Shown here: piece after piece, positions 28,714-40,976 of the stretch
Layout: the number at the start of each line of letters is the position of its first letter
Numbering within the stretch: the stretch's first letter is position 1
NCBI RefSeq assembly: GCF_012427705.1
Contig: NZ_CP048602.1
Coordinates: 62,001-126,000 of the forward strand
From: Vreelandella piezotolerans
GTDB taxonomy: Bacteria > Pseudomonadota > Gammaproteobacteria > Pseudomonadales > Halomonadaceae
Reading direction: 5' to 3'
DNA: 64,000 bases
Position numbers and translations under genes: made by a program
The notes under the pieces: generated by a model
What the model was told of the DNA's origin: nothing
The model's database searches: none
What the model saw: the letters and a program-made list of their open reading frames with translations, nothing else

Positions 28714-29877
28714 ATGATCATCTCTGCTTCTACGGACTATCGGCAGGCTGCCAAGCGCCGCCTTCCCCCCTTCCTCTTTCACTATGCCGATGGTGGGTCG
28801 TATGCCGAGCATACATTGCGGCGAAATGTCGACGATCTGCGTGACGTCGCGCTACGCCAGCGTGTGCTCAAAGACATGTCGTCGCTGTCACTGGAAACCG
28901 AGCTGCTGGGTGAGAAGCTAGCGATGCCGCTGGCGCTGGCGCCCGTCGGGTTGGCGGGTATGTATGCTCGACGGGGAGAAGTCCAGGCGGCGCGTGCCGC
29001 GACCAAGAAAGGGATTCCTTTTACACTCTCTACCGTATCGGTTTGCCCCATCGCAGAAGTGGCCGCTGCCGTCGATCGCCCCATTTGGTTCCAGCTCTAC
29101 GTGCTAAAAGACCGGGGCTTCATGAAACATGTTCTTGAGCGCGCCAAGGCGGCAGGTGTGAAAACGCTGATTTTTACCGTCGATATGCCGGTGCCCGGCG
29201 CGCGCTACCGCGATGCGCACTCCGGCATGAGCGGCAAGCACGGTCCGACACGACGTATACTTCAAGCAGCGCTGCATCCTCTATGGGCTTGGGATGTCGG
29301 TGTCAAAGGTCGGCCCCATGATCTGGGCAACGTGTCCGACTACCGGGGTAAGCCCACCGAGCTGGAGGATTATATCGCTTGGCTGGGTGATAACTTCGAT
29401 CCGTCCATCTCTTGGAAAGATTTGGAGTGGATACGCGAGCAGTGGGATGGTCCCATGATCATTAAGGGGATTCTGGATCCGGAAGATGCGCGGGATGCCG
29501 TGCGCTTTGGTGCCGATGGGATCGTGGTGTCCAATCACGGCGGCCGGCAGTTAGATGGCGTGCCTTCAACCGCGCGTGCGCTCCCTGCCATTGCGGATGC
29601 GGTGAAAGGTGATCTGGCGATTTTGGCCGATTCTGGCGTGCGCAGTGGTCTCGATGTCGTGCGCATGATTGCCATGGGGGCGGATACTGCGCTCATTGGT
29701 CGTGCCTTCATCTATGCGCTGGCAACGGCAGGCGAAGCAGGCGTTGCTCACCTGCTCGATCTGTTCGAGAAAGAGATGAAGGTAGCCATGACCCTGACAG
29801 GGGCTCGTACGATTGCCGATTTGAGTTCTGAGTCGCTAGTAGCTGGGGCGATGGGCGCGATGACTCCTCCAGCCTAA
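28714..29877 (+). CDS. lldD: L-lactate dehydrogenase, FMN-dependent (quinone-linked)
   Basis: A 387-residue membrane-associated flavoenzyme that oxidises L-lactate to pyruvate and passes electrons to the quinone pool. It has the N-terminal [15 protein letters not shown] segment, the FMN-binding LAPVGLAGM and STVS region, the FQLYVLKDR strand, and the active-site [11 protein letters not shown] with catalytic H275, the same number as in E. coli LldD. Length is close to E. coli (396). It is divergent from the FadR-family regulator. No lactate permease is adjacent; the TRAP transporter 10 kb away might provide uptake, but this is speculative. Confidence 0.95.
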   Translation: MIISASTDYRQAAKRRLPPFLFHYADGGSYAEHTLRRNVDDLRDVALRQRVLKDMSSLSLETELLGEKLAMPLALAPVGLAGMYARRGEVQAARAATKKGIPFTLSTVSVCPIAEVAAAVDRPIWFQLYVLKDRGFMKHVLERAKAAGVKTLIFTVDMPVPGARYRDAHSGMSGKHGPTRRILQAALHPLWAWDVGVKGRPHDLGNVSDYRGKPTELEDYIAWLGDNFDPSISWKDLEWIREQWDGPMIIKGILDPEDARDAVRFGADGIVVSNHGGRQLDGVPSTARALPAIADAVKGDLAILADSGVRSGLDVVRMIAMGADTALIGRAFIYALATAGEAGVAHLLDLFEKEMKVAMTLTGARTIADLSSESLVAGAMGAMTPPA

Positions 29878-30015
29878 GGAGGTAAGTGACATACAGCATT
29901 TCAGCTTGGCAGAAAGATGTTGGAGTTTTTTTACAAAACCCTCTTGCCAACCCGGCATCGAATCCGTAAAGTACGGCATCCGCTGCCGGGGACGCCCAGC
30001 GTTACCAGCGGTGAT

Positions 30016-30037
30016 GAGGTTGAAAAACCTCTTGTTT
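30016..30037 (+). terminator. Possible lldD terminator
   Basis: GAGGTT-GAAA-AACCTC forms a 6-bp hairpin with a GAAA loop followed by TTGTTT. It is short and the T-run is interrupted, but it is the only hairpin with such a tail between lldD and the rRNA promoter. Confidence 0.4.
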
Positions 30038-30102
30038 GTCAGGAAGTTAGGGCTCTGTGGTAGGTTGGTCAGATCGCTCGCTTCGCCCGCTGAAAACAGC
30101 GG

Positions 30103-30130
30103 TTGACAAACACCACGGAATGCGTAGAAT
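30103..30130 (+). promoter_or_regulatory. rRNA operon promoter
   Basis: TTGACA (30103-30108), a 16-base spacer and TAGAAT (30125-30130), a strong sigma-70 promoter with the short spacing usual for rRNA genes. It is the main feature of the 504-base gap between lldD and 16S. Confidence 0.85.
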
Positions 30131-30195
30131 ACGCCTTCCTCGCTGAGGCAACACGGGTCAGGTCATCGAGCCCGCCGCAGCGGCATTGAGAAAGT

Positions 30196-30207
30196 TGCTC
30201 TTTAACA
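30196..30207 (+). promoter_or_regulatory. boxA antitermination element in the 16S leader
   Basis: TGCTCTTTAACA matches the boxA sequence bound by NusB/NusE, placed between promoter and 16S as in E. coli rrn operons. Confidence 0.85.
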
Positions 30208-30231
30208 ATTCGATCAGGTAATTCATGTGGG

Positions 30232-30276
30232 CGCTTGCCGATGAGGGTGATAAATCACCTATTATCAAGGCAAGCG
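30232..30276 (+). other. 16S leader hairpin
   Basis: CGCTTGCC (30232-30239) pairs with GGCAAGCG (30269-30276), and inside it GGTGAT pairs with ATCACC. This is a structured part of the 5' leader of the rRNA precursor and may take part in processing. Confidence 0.55.
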
Positions 30277-30381
30277 ACTCGTCAAACAGGCTTCGGCCTA
30301 ATGAATGAATTCGTTTGACCCTTGAGCCAAGTTTGGTTCGCTTCTGTTGCTTCGGTGACAGGTAAGAACCGCATTGATCTT

Positions 30382-31914
<1,533 letters not shown>

Positions 31915-31977
31915 ACCGATGACTCATCCTCGCGGTAAGCGCTCACAATGAATTACCTGATCAGAATACTGTTGTTA

Positions 31978-32068
31978 CGCAGTGATAAGCGTTTTCTTCA
32001 CATTAAAAAAAGAAAAAAGGTCTTTCTTTTTCTTTTGAAGTGAAAAAAAGCATCCGCTTATCACTGCG
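31978..32068 (+). other. Long hairpin in the 16S-23S spacer
   Basis: CGCAGTGATAAGCG (31978-31991) and CGCTTATCACTGCG (32055-32068) form a perfect 14-bp stem. Inside, A-rich (32003-32018) and T-rich (32021-32036) tracts pair again. The region occupies the place where tRNA genes usually sit, and the spacer (31915-32208) holds no tRNA cloverleaf. Confidence 0.7.
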
Positions 32069-32077
32069 CATAGCAGT

Positions 32078-32089
32078 CGCTCTTTAACA
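32078..32089 (+). promoter_or_regulatory. boxA element in the 16S-23S spacer
   Basis: CGCTCTTTAACA, a second boxA upstream of 23S, in the position known from E. coli rrn spacers. Confidence 0.8.
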
Positions 32090-32208
32090 ATGTATATCAT
32101 GCTGACATGAACGTTTTATAACGTTCATACGTAATTGTTAAGTGATACGTCTCAAGCGTATCCGGCAATCGTTATCATTGCGAGACACCAGACCCCTTCG
32201 GGTTATAG

Positions 32209-35099
<2,891 letters not shown>

Positions 35100-35252
35100 A
35101 TAACACCCAAGGGGTCTGGTCGCCGTGATAACGACCGAGTGGACAGCCACTCGAAAAACCGGATACGCATCCGCCCGCCAAGACGCTGGCGGACAAGAGA
35201 CGATCACTTACCGCGTCAACGACGCACTCAGCATGATATGCATGACCCGTTA

Positions 35253-35372
35253 CGCCTGACGACCATAGCACGCGTGAACCACCTGATCCCATGCCGAACT
35301 CAGAAGTGAAACCGCTTAGCGCCGATGGTAGTGTGGGGTCTCCCCATGCGAGAGTAGGTCATCGTCAGGCAC
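35253..35372 (+). rRNA. rrf: 5S ribosomal RNA
   Basis: A 120-base 5S gene. The terminal stem GCCTGACGA / TCGTCAGGC is complete, and the internal CCATGCCGAACTCAGAAGTG and GTGTGGGGTCTCCCCATGCG segments are the usual gammaproteobacterial 5S landmarks. It follows 23S after a 153-base spacer without other genes. Confidence 0.96.
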
Positions 35373-35380
35373 TTATTACG

Positions 35381-35413
35381 AAACCCCGGCCATCTGGTCG
35401 GGGTTTTGCTTTT
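35381..35413 (+). terminator. rRNA operon terminator 1
   Basis: AAACCCCGGCC and GGTCGGGGTTT pair over 11 bp around ATCT, followed by TTGCTTTT, eight bases after 5S. Confidence 0.9.
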
Positions 35414-35415
35414 TA

Positions 35416-35489
35416 GGGGTCTCCCCCTGAAGAGTAGCGGAGCGCCGCCCGCCGGGTGGCCGGCCCGAACATAATCAGGCACTTATACC
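35416..35489 (+). repeat. Degenerate repeat of the 5S 3' end
   Basis: GGGGTCTCCCC at 35416-35426, then TGAAGAGTAG, repeats the 5S segment GGGGTCTCCCC at 35335-35345 followed by ATGCGAGAGTAG. Further on, AATCAGGCACTTATACC (35473-35489) repeats GTCAGGCACTTATTAC at the 5S end. Between these lies a GC-rich insertion. It appears to be the remains of a second 5S copy with its own terminator. Confidence 0.6.
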
Positions 35490-35495
35490 GCAAAG

Positions 35496-35521
35496 AACCC
35501 AGCCAACCGGCTGGGTTTTTT
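35496..35521 (+). terminator. rRNA operon terminator 2
   Basis: AACCCAGCC, loop AACC, GGCTGGGTT with a run of T residues. It follows the degenerate 5S repeat as terminator 1 follows the true 5S. Confidence 0.88.
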
Positions 35522-35535
35522 GTTGTGCGCTCGAT

Positions 35536-35567
35536 AAGCCCCGTACACACCTTGTGCGGGGCTTTTT
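35536..35567 (+). terminator. rRNA operon terminator 3
   Basis: AAGCCCCG and CGGGGCTT enclose a partly paired loop, followed by a T-run. It is a third stop signal in tandem before the convergent dehydrogenase gene. Confidence 0.8.
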
Positions 35568-35609
35568 GCTGTAAGAACTTCTAATAATTAAGCGAAAATA
35601 CCAAGGTCG

Positions 35610-36350
35610 TTACCACTCGATCGACTCACCCGCCCAGTCCCAAAAGCTGCCGGTTTCCTCGGGGGATCGCTTGTTTATGACCTCGATTAGCCGTGTTGAC
35701 ACGAACTCTGGGCTGAACAACTTTTCGGCAGGGACGCGTGCTTGAAACGGCTTCGACAGAGAGGTGTCCGTCGTGCCTGGGTGAAGACAAAGAACGATCG
35801 ACTGTTTATTAAGCCTGCTCAGCTCGATGGCCGCTGTCTTCATCAACATGTTGTGCGCAGCTTTACTGGCACGGTAGCTATACCAGCCGCCGTACCCATT
35901 GTCGGTAATGGAGCCGACTCGAGCAGAGAGGCTGGCGATGATCGTGGGGTGCTGGCCTTGCAGTGAGGGCTTGAGGGCACCAATGAGTAGCGCAGGCGTT
36001 GCCGCATTGACGTGCATGACGTGGGCAAAGGCTGCCTCATCCAACTGCTCTAGTCGTTTTTCGGGTTGTATGTGCTTGGACGTATCGTGAAGAACGCCCA
36101 CGGCATTGAAGAGTAAGTGAACGGGCTGCCCATCCAATGCGTTACACAGCGCATCGCGACCTGTCGACGTGGTGATGTCCGCGGAAAGCGCCTCGAGTTT
36201 TGGATGCTGCATCGCTATCGTTGAACGGCTAGCCGCAATGACGCGCCCTGTTTGAGGTGCAGCCAAAAGGGTGTGCAACATGGCACGACCAATGCCGCCA
36301 TTGGCACCTGCAATAACGGCGGTAAAATCTTCGGGGAGATAGGGAAACAT
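35610..36350 (-). CDS. Short-chain dehydrogenase/reductase (SDR)
   Basis: A 246-residue Rossmann-fold oxidoreductase from the ATG at 36350, which has GGAG six bases upstream. The cofactor loop is GANGGIG near 14-20, the catalytic tetrad is visible as the Ser after SLSARVGS and YRASKAAHN (Tyr and Lys), and NAVG near 85 is the usual Asn motif. It resembles the CsgA/YdfG-like SDRs of unknown substrate that end GSFWDWAGESIEW. It lies between the rRNA operon and the flagellar cluster and is not obviously linked to either. Confidence 0.87.
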   Translation of the reverse strand: MFPYLPEDFTAVIAGANGGIGRAMLHTLLAAPQTGRVIAASRSTIAMQHPKLEALSADITTSTGRDALCNALDGQPVHLLFNAVGVLHDTSKHIQPEKRLEQLDEAAFAHVMHVNAATPALLIGALKPSLQGQHPTIIASLSARVGSITDNGYGGWYSYRASKAAHNMLMKTAAIELSRLNKQSIVLCLHPGTTDTSLSKPFQARVPAEKLFSPEFVSTRLIEVINKRSPEETGSFWDWAGESIEW

Positions 36351-36421
36351 GACACGCTCCAATAGTGAACAGTGTTGTTCTCATTGAAGCGTTTTGTATA
36401 GGGTTTGTCTATGCTTGTCGT

Positions 36422-36871
36422 TCAAGCCGACGCATTGATACGTCCTGGCTGAGCGCTGTTACGACCATTCGGTTTATACAGGGTTTTCTCGGCAATTTGC
36501 CGGATATAGTCGAGCATTTCTTGATTGTGCTTCATGCGCACGGACAGCATTTGGCCGGTCAGCGCGTTCATGCGTGATACGCGTTCACTCTTTTCGAGCA
36601 GGCTTTCCCAAGTGGCTAAGCAATCTGCATCGGTGGCAGCTTGTTTGGCGCCAGGAGCGCCTTCTGGATAGCCAAGCTTGGTTTGAACGCCGCGGCGTAA
36701 AACTTCCATACGCTCAAGCTCTGCAAGCAGTGCCTGTTTCTTGGCAGCGATGTCTGTTAACACTTCACCATCGATACTGCCTTTGGTCAGCTGCTCTTGC
36801 TCATCGGTAAGTAGCTCGATAAGTGCTTCAAGACGCTGCAACTGACTGGAAAGAAGGCGTGATAGGCTCAT
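36422..36871 (-). CDS. flgN: FlgN, export chaperone for FlgK and FlgL
   Basis: A 149-residue, mostly coiled-coil cytoplasmic chaperone (LSSQLQRLEALIELLTDEQE, then ITDIAAKKQALLAELERME-type heptads). FlgN binds the hook-filament junction proteins FlgK and FlgL, both encoded downstream in this cluster, and delivers them to the export gate. A conserved C-terminal segment, GQMLSVRMKHNQEMLDYI, is typical. It starts with an ATGA overlap with flgM and shares its sigma-28 promoter. Confidence 0.88.
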   Translation of the reverse strand: MSLSRLLSSQLQRLEALIELLTDEQEQLTKGSIDGEVLTDIAAKKQALLAELERMEVLRRGVQTKLGYPEGAPGAKQAATDADCLATWESLLEKSERVSRMNALTGQMLSVRMKHNQEMLDYIRQIAEKTLYKPNGRNSAQPGRINASA

Positions 36872-37134
36872 AGGTCTTTCAAGTTGGCAAGCAGGCCATC
36901 AGCGATTCGGTCGGCACGTACTTCAAGCCGACCTTCGCGAATGGCATCGCGAATTTCTTGGACTTTAGTCATGTCGATATCTTGACTATCATCGATCCTA
37001 GACTGGCTAAGCTGAGTGGCTTCACGGGTCGTGTTACCCGTTTCCGATGGCTTGGTGCCACTGATTTTTTGAGCATCGTCACGCTGCTGCGCTGGTGTAT
37101 TACGAAGCAGCGGATTAAGGTTATCAATTTTCAC
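36868..37134 (-). CDS. flgM: FlgM, anti-sigma-28 factor
   Basis: An 88-residue protein. The disordered N-terminus (NPLLRNTPAQQRDDAQKISG) and the helical C-terminus (DMTKVQEIRDAIREGRLEVR then ADRIADGLLANL) match FlgM, which holds sigma-28 (FliA) until it is itself exported through the finished hook. The gene is preceded by an excellent sigma-28 promoter (37184-37210), giving the known feedback loop, and is followed by flgN. Confidence 0.93.
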   Translation of the reverse strand: MKIDNLNPLLRNTPAQQRDDAQKISGTKPSETGNTTREATQLSQSRIDDSQDIDMTKVQEIRDAIREGRLEVRADRIADGLLANLKDL

Positions 37135-37183
37135 GTTGTTGGCCTCATCGTCAACGTTGGGGCGCCGTGCGCTATATGATCCT

Positions 37184-37210
37184 TTATCGGCTTCCTAAAA
37201 AGAAACTTTA
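37184..37210 (-). promoter_or_regulatory. Sigma-28 promoter of flgMN
   Basis: On the minus strand TAAA, a 15-base spacer beginning GTTT and GCCGATAA match the FliA consensus TAAAGTTT-N11-GCCGATAA exactly. It lies about 50 bases upstream of flgM. Confidence 0.92.
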
Positions 37211-37219
37211 GATGATCGG

Positions 37220-37936
37220 CTAAAAATCCACCATCAAAGTCCCTTGGCCAATCACTCGCGCATTCATGATGTCTCGAGGGCCAAAACGCACACGAATGGT
37301 CTCGCCCTCTGCGCCATCCGTTAGCGCTTCTCCTTCCCTTGAGACGCGAAAGCCAGAACCTTCTGCTATGACCGTGACGCGCTGGCCGCGTTCAACGAGG
37401 CTGGGAGCTTGTAAGAAATGTGCTTGGAAGGTGCTACCGCTGCGAATGGGACGCTGAGCAACTTTGCCAACGACATCCTCCTCACTGGTTAGCGATTGAG
37501 ATGACAGATCACTCAGATTGCCTTCACGCTGAGCCAGCATGGACGATGTGATGAGTGTGCCGCGCGCAATGTCTTGGCCAGCCACGATGTAGCGACCTAT
37601 CACATCTACTTGGGCTTGCAGATAGCGAGTTTGGCGTCCGTCTTCTCCGCAGCGAACGCCCACCGACACACGACCGATTGGCGCTTGGTTTGCATTAGGG
37701 AGAAAGGGGGTGGGTTGAAGGCAGGGTGGCAGGTGCGGCGATGGTGGTGCGATATCGATGACGACCTCCTGCCCCAGTGTTTGAGTTTCTTGGTACAGAA
37801 ACTGCTGCACTGTGTCGAGCAGCGTTTGATCCGTAGCTTGCGCCAAGACGGGCTGAGGAGCGCCGACATAAAGAAGTAATAACAAAACGTTAAGAACTAT
37901 TGAGCAGCGTGCAGCAAAATGCAGCAAGTAGCGCAT
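37220..37936 (-). CDS. flgA: FlgA, P-ring assembly chaperone
   Basis: A periplasmic chaperone for FlgI polymerisation into the P ring, 238 residues if started at ATG 37936. From there residues 1-34 form a signal peptide (YLLHFAARCSIVLNVLLLLL, ending VLAQA). The C-terminal SAF-type domain (VAGQDIARGTLITSSMLAQ, GSTFQAHFLQAPSLVERGQR, VTVIAEGSGFRVSREGEAL) is clear. In-frame starts upstream (to 38047) exist, so the exact start is uncertain. It faces flgB across a 195-base gap, as in enteric bacteria. Confidence 0.85.
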   Translation of the reverse strand: MRYLLHFAARCSIVLNVLLLLLYVGAPQPVLAQATDQTLLDTVQQFLYQETQTLGQEVVIDIAPPSPHLPPCLQPTPFLPNANQAPIGRVSVGVRCGEDGRQTRYLQAQVDVIGRYIVAGQDIARGTLITSSMLAQREGNLSDLSSQSLTSEEDVVGKVAQRPIRSGSTFQAHFLQAPSLVERGQRVTVIAEGSGFRVSREGEALTDGAEGETIRVRFGPRDIMNARVIGQGTLMVDF

Positions 37937-38131
37937 GAGAAGATCGCTCAGTTTAGAAAGACAGATGGCAAGCATCAGCCCGGCAGTGTAATGCAAAAGT
38001 ACCCCACGCATCATGGGAAATGCTGGTGTAAACGGTAGCTGTTCCATGCTTTAAGGTGAAAGCCGCACGCCTATTATTCATCATCAACAATTTCCGATTT
38101 ATTTTTTGCCTCTCAGCGAGCGAGGGTCGGC

Positions 38132-38560
38132 ATGATCGATCAGCTGGAATCTGCCTTTAACTTTCACCAGCAGGCGCTAGGGTTGCGGCAGCAACGACAC
38201 CAAGTACTTGCCGCCAATATTGCCAATGCCGATACCCCCAACTACAAAGCGCGAGACATCGATTTTGCCAGCGAGTTGAAGAAAGCCGTCGATGGTGGCC
38301 AAGCTCAGCAGCAGCGCGGTGGCTTGGCGTTGGCGCGTACGTCAGACCGGCATCTGGCAGGTGAAGGGCCAGCTTGGCGAGGCGCAGGAAGTGCAGATTT
38401 ACTGTATCGGATTCCAGACCAGCCCAGTTTGGATGGTAACACTGTCGATATGGATCGCGAGCGAACACAGTTTGCCGACAATGCGGTGCGCTATCAGGCC
38501 GCGCTCACCATTATGAACCGTCGTATTCAAGGCCTGAAAAATGCGATGCAGCCTGAATAA
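38132..38560 (+). CDS. flgB: FlgB, proximal rod protein
   Basis: A 142-residue rod subunit of the flagellar basal body, exported without a signal peptide. The N-terminal rod motif RQQRHQVLAANIANADTPNYKARD and the C-terminal heptad region NTVDMDRERTQFADNAVRYQ are typical. First gene of the flgBCDEFGHIJKL series; it lies opposite flgA. I found no sigma-28 or convincing sigma-54 promoter in front, so a class II type promoter is presumed. Confidence 0.95.
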   Translation: MIDQLESAFNFHQQALGLRQQRHQVLAANIANADTPNYKARDIDFASELKKAVDGGQAQQQRGGLALARTSDRHLAGEGPAWRGAGSADLLYRIPDQPSLDGNTVDMDRERTQFADNAVRYQAALTIMNRRIQGLKNAMQPE

Positions 38561-38585
38561 CCTAGTAATAGGAGAAGAATAAGCT

Positions 38586-38996
38586 ATGTCGATGTTTTCA
38601 GCGTTTGAGATCGCCGGTTCCGCCATGAGCGCCCAAGCCCAGCGAATGAACGTCACCGCCAGCAACATGGCGAATGCCGATAGCATTGCGGGCCCAGATG
38701 GTGAGACGTATCGCTCCAAGCAGGTCATGTTTGAGACCCAGTCCCAGAATAATCGTTTTGGCGTGGGTGGGGTGCGGGTTACTGAAGTCGTGGAAGACGA
38801 CTCTCCGCTACGTATGGAGTACATGCCGAATCACCCCGCCGCCGATGAAGAAGGCTATGTGGCTAAGCCTAACGTGGATCCGGTGCATGAGATGGTCAAC
38901 ATGATTTCTGCGTCACGCTCTTATCAAGCCAACGTGGAAGTCTTCAACACAACCAAGCAAATGATGGTTCAAACGCTGTCGCTCGGTGAGGGCTAA
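38586..38996 (+). CDS. flgC: FlgC, proximal rod protein
   Basis: A 136-residue rod protein with the N-terminal QAQRMNVTASNMANADSIAG motif and the C-terminal VNMISASRSYQANVEVFN heptads shared by axial proteins. It forms the rod together with FlgB, FlgF and FlgG. A GGAG site precedes the ATG; 25 bases separate it from flgB, and flgD starts two bases after its stop. Confidence 0.96.
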   Translation: MSMFSAFEIAGSAMSAQAQRMNVTASNMANADSIAGPDGETYRSKQVMFETQSQNNRFGVGGVRVTEVVEDDSPLRMEYMPNHPAADEEGYVAKPNVDPVHEMVNMISASRSYQANVEVFNTTKQMMVQTLSLGEG

Positions 38997-38998
38997 TA

Positions 38999-39691
38999 AT
39001 GAATATTGACACGAGTGTCGTTAATAGTATCAACAGCAGTGGTTCGACCGCTGGCCTCTCCACGCGGCAGTCCGCTGAGCTGCGCGATAGCTTCATGACC
39101 CTGCTAATTACACAGCTCCAGAATCAAGATCCGCTCAATCCGATGGATAATTCGGAAATGACGTCTCAGCTTGCTCAGATCAATACCGTCAGCGGTATTG
39201 AAGAGCTGAACGCTACTTTGAATGGCATTACCCAACAGATGGATGCGGCACAAACGCTGCAGGCCGCAGGCCTGATCGATAAGGCCGTGCTGGTTCCTGG
39301 TAATAACGTAATGGTGAGCGTGGATCCTGAGAATGGTTCCTACGCTACGCCGTTCGGCATCGAGTTGGATACCCCTGCCGAGAAAGTTGAAGTCACCGTG
39401 ACGAGCCAATCAGGGGAAGTGGTTTACACCAATAACTTAGGCCGTGTGGCTGCAGGCGTAGAATCGTTTAGTTGGGGTGGGATGACCAATGGCGGCGAAG
39501 CGGTTCCTGAAGGCGCTTACCGGGTCAATTTTAAAGCAACCAATGCCGAGGGCGAGTTGCTAGAGTCACGTGCCTTGAATTATGCCCTTGTTCAAGGCGT
39601 TTCGCCTGGAGCGGGGGGCAGTGATGTACGCCTTGACCTTGGCGCGATCTATGGCCAAGTGACACTCGATCAAATCAAACAAATTCTTTGA
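38999..39691 (+). CDS. flgD: FlgD, hook cap / hook assembly scaffold
   Basis: A 230-residue protein that caps the growing hook and is needed for FlgE polymerisation. The conserved N-terminal segment FMTLLITQLQNQDPLNPMDN is present, followed by the Tudor-like and FnIII-like core (VTSQSGEVVYTNNLG, SFSWGGMTNGGEAVPEGAYR). It is the usual length for gammaproteobacteria and sits between flgC and flgE. Confidence 0.95.
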   Translation: MNIDTSVVNSINSSGSTAGLSTRQSAELRDSFMTLLITQLQNQDPLNPMDNSEMTSQLAQINTVSGIEELNATLNGITQQMDAAQTLQAAGLIDKAVLVPGNNVMVSVDPENGSYATPFGIELDTPAEKVEVTVTSQSGEVVYTNNLGRVAAGVESFSWGGMTNGGEAVPEGAYRVNFKATNAEGELLESRALNYALVQGVSPGAGGSDVRLDLGAIYGQVTLDQIKQIL

Positions 39692-39727
39692 TGATTCGCT
39701 AGCCGACACTTTTTCCAGGGGAATATC

Positions 39728-40945
39728 ATGAGTTTTACGCAAGCACTCAGTGGTTTGAACGCTCAGCAGCAAAAACTAGGCGTGGTGGGTAACAACATCG
39801 CTAACTCGCAGACTGTTGGCTTTAAAAGCTCCAATATTCAGTTTGCGGATGTATTTGCAAACTCGCGCGTTGGTTTGGGGGTGCGAACATCTGCTGTATT
39901 GCAGAATTTCAGCCAGGGTAACATCGAATCCACCAGCCGTAACATGGACTTAGCCATTGCAGGTGAAGGCTTCTTTCGCTATCAGCAGCCGAATGGCGAG
40001 ATCGGGTATTCTCGTAACGGCCAGTTAACCATGACCGCTGATGGCCGTCTTGTGAATGCTCAAGGCGCGCAGATTATGGGTTACCCTGCCGATGCCGAAG
40101 GTAACGTACAAGAAGGGGGTAATGTCGTCCCGATGGAAATTCCGCCGGGTGACTTACCTGCAAACGCTACGACAGAGTTAGGTGTCTCGTTGAACTTGAA
40201 CTCTGGACAGCCAGTCATTGCTGCTGCGTTTAACGCCGATAATGCGAATACCTACAATTACTCCACTAACGCGACTGTCTTTGATTCGCAAGGTAACGCA
40301 CGTAACTTAACCCTCTACTTTACAAAGACAGCGGCTAACCAGTGGAACGTGAATGGTCGCCTCTCGGGTGGGCCTGCTGATGGCGGCACCTACGACGTCG
40401 CGTTAGGTAATCTCACCTTTACCCAAAACGGTACTCTGCAGGCGGAGAACACCAATAATGCCACGTTCAATAATAATGAGTTCGGGGCAGGCAATCCGTT
40501 AGCGGCTTTGGATATTGAGCTGAGTTTCGAGGGAACGACACAGTTTGCCAGTGAGTCCACGGTCAATGACACTATTCAAGACGGCTATACCGCAGGTGCT
40601 CTCGTGGGTATCACCATTGAGGAAGATGGCACCATCATGCGTAACTACTCCAATGAGGAGTCGCGTGCCGCGGGGCAAGTGACACTGGTGACGTTCCGTA
40701 ATCCTGAGGGCCTGCGTCCTGAAGGGGATAACCTATGGGCCGCTACCGGCACCTCAGGCCAGGAACTTCTAGGTGCCCCAGGGGCTGGTTTGCGTGGTTT
40801 GATCCAACCAAATGCGATCGAAACATCCAACGTTGATATGGCGCGTGAATTGGTCGATATGATCGTGGCTCAGCGTGCGTACCAAGCAAACTCCCAGACC
40901 ATTAGCACCCAGGACGAGCTGCTGCAAACCATCATTAACATTTAA
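39728..40945 (+). CDS. flgE: FlgE, hook protein
   Basis: A 405-residue hook subunit. It has the rod/hook N-terminus (LSGLNAQQQKLGVVGNNIAN, TVGFKSSNIQFADVF), the FlgE D1/D2 domains (RNMDLAIAGEGFFR, YSRNGQLTMTADG) and the C-terminal MARELVDMIVAQRAYQANSQ heptads. It polymerises into the flexible hook under the FlgD cap, and its length is set by FliK, encoded in this cluster. Length equals that of enteric FlgE (about 402). Confidence 0.97.
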   Translation: MSFTQALSGLNAQQQKLGVVGNNIANSQTVGFKSSNIQFADVFANSRVGLGVRTSAVLQNFSQGNIESTSRNMDLAIAGEGFFRYQQPNGEIGYSRNGQLTMTADGRLVNAQGAQIMGYPADAEGNVQEGGNVVPMEIPPGDLPANATTELGVSLNLNSGQPVIAAAFNADNANTYNYSTNATVFDSQGNARNLTLYFTKTAANQWNVNGRLSGGPADGGTYDVALGNLTFTQNGTLQAENTNNATFNNNEFGAGNPLAALDIELSFEGTTQFASESTVNDTIQDGYTAGALVGITIEEDGTIMRNYSNEESRAAGQVTLVTFRNPEGLRPEGDNLWAATGTSGQELLGAPGAGLRGLIQPNAIETSNVDMARELVDMIVAQRAYQANSQTISTQDELLQTIINI

Positions 40946-40976
40946 TGACTGGGCGAACGGGTAAGGAGTAAACGTC

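Noticed and set aside
31915..32208. tRNA-Ile or tRNA-Ala in the 16S-23S spacer
   Set aside because: No cloverleaf or the conserved GGTTCGAATCC-type T-arm was found; only a long hairpin and boxA.
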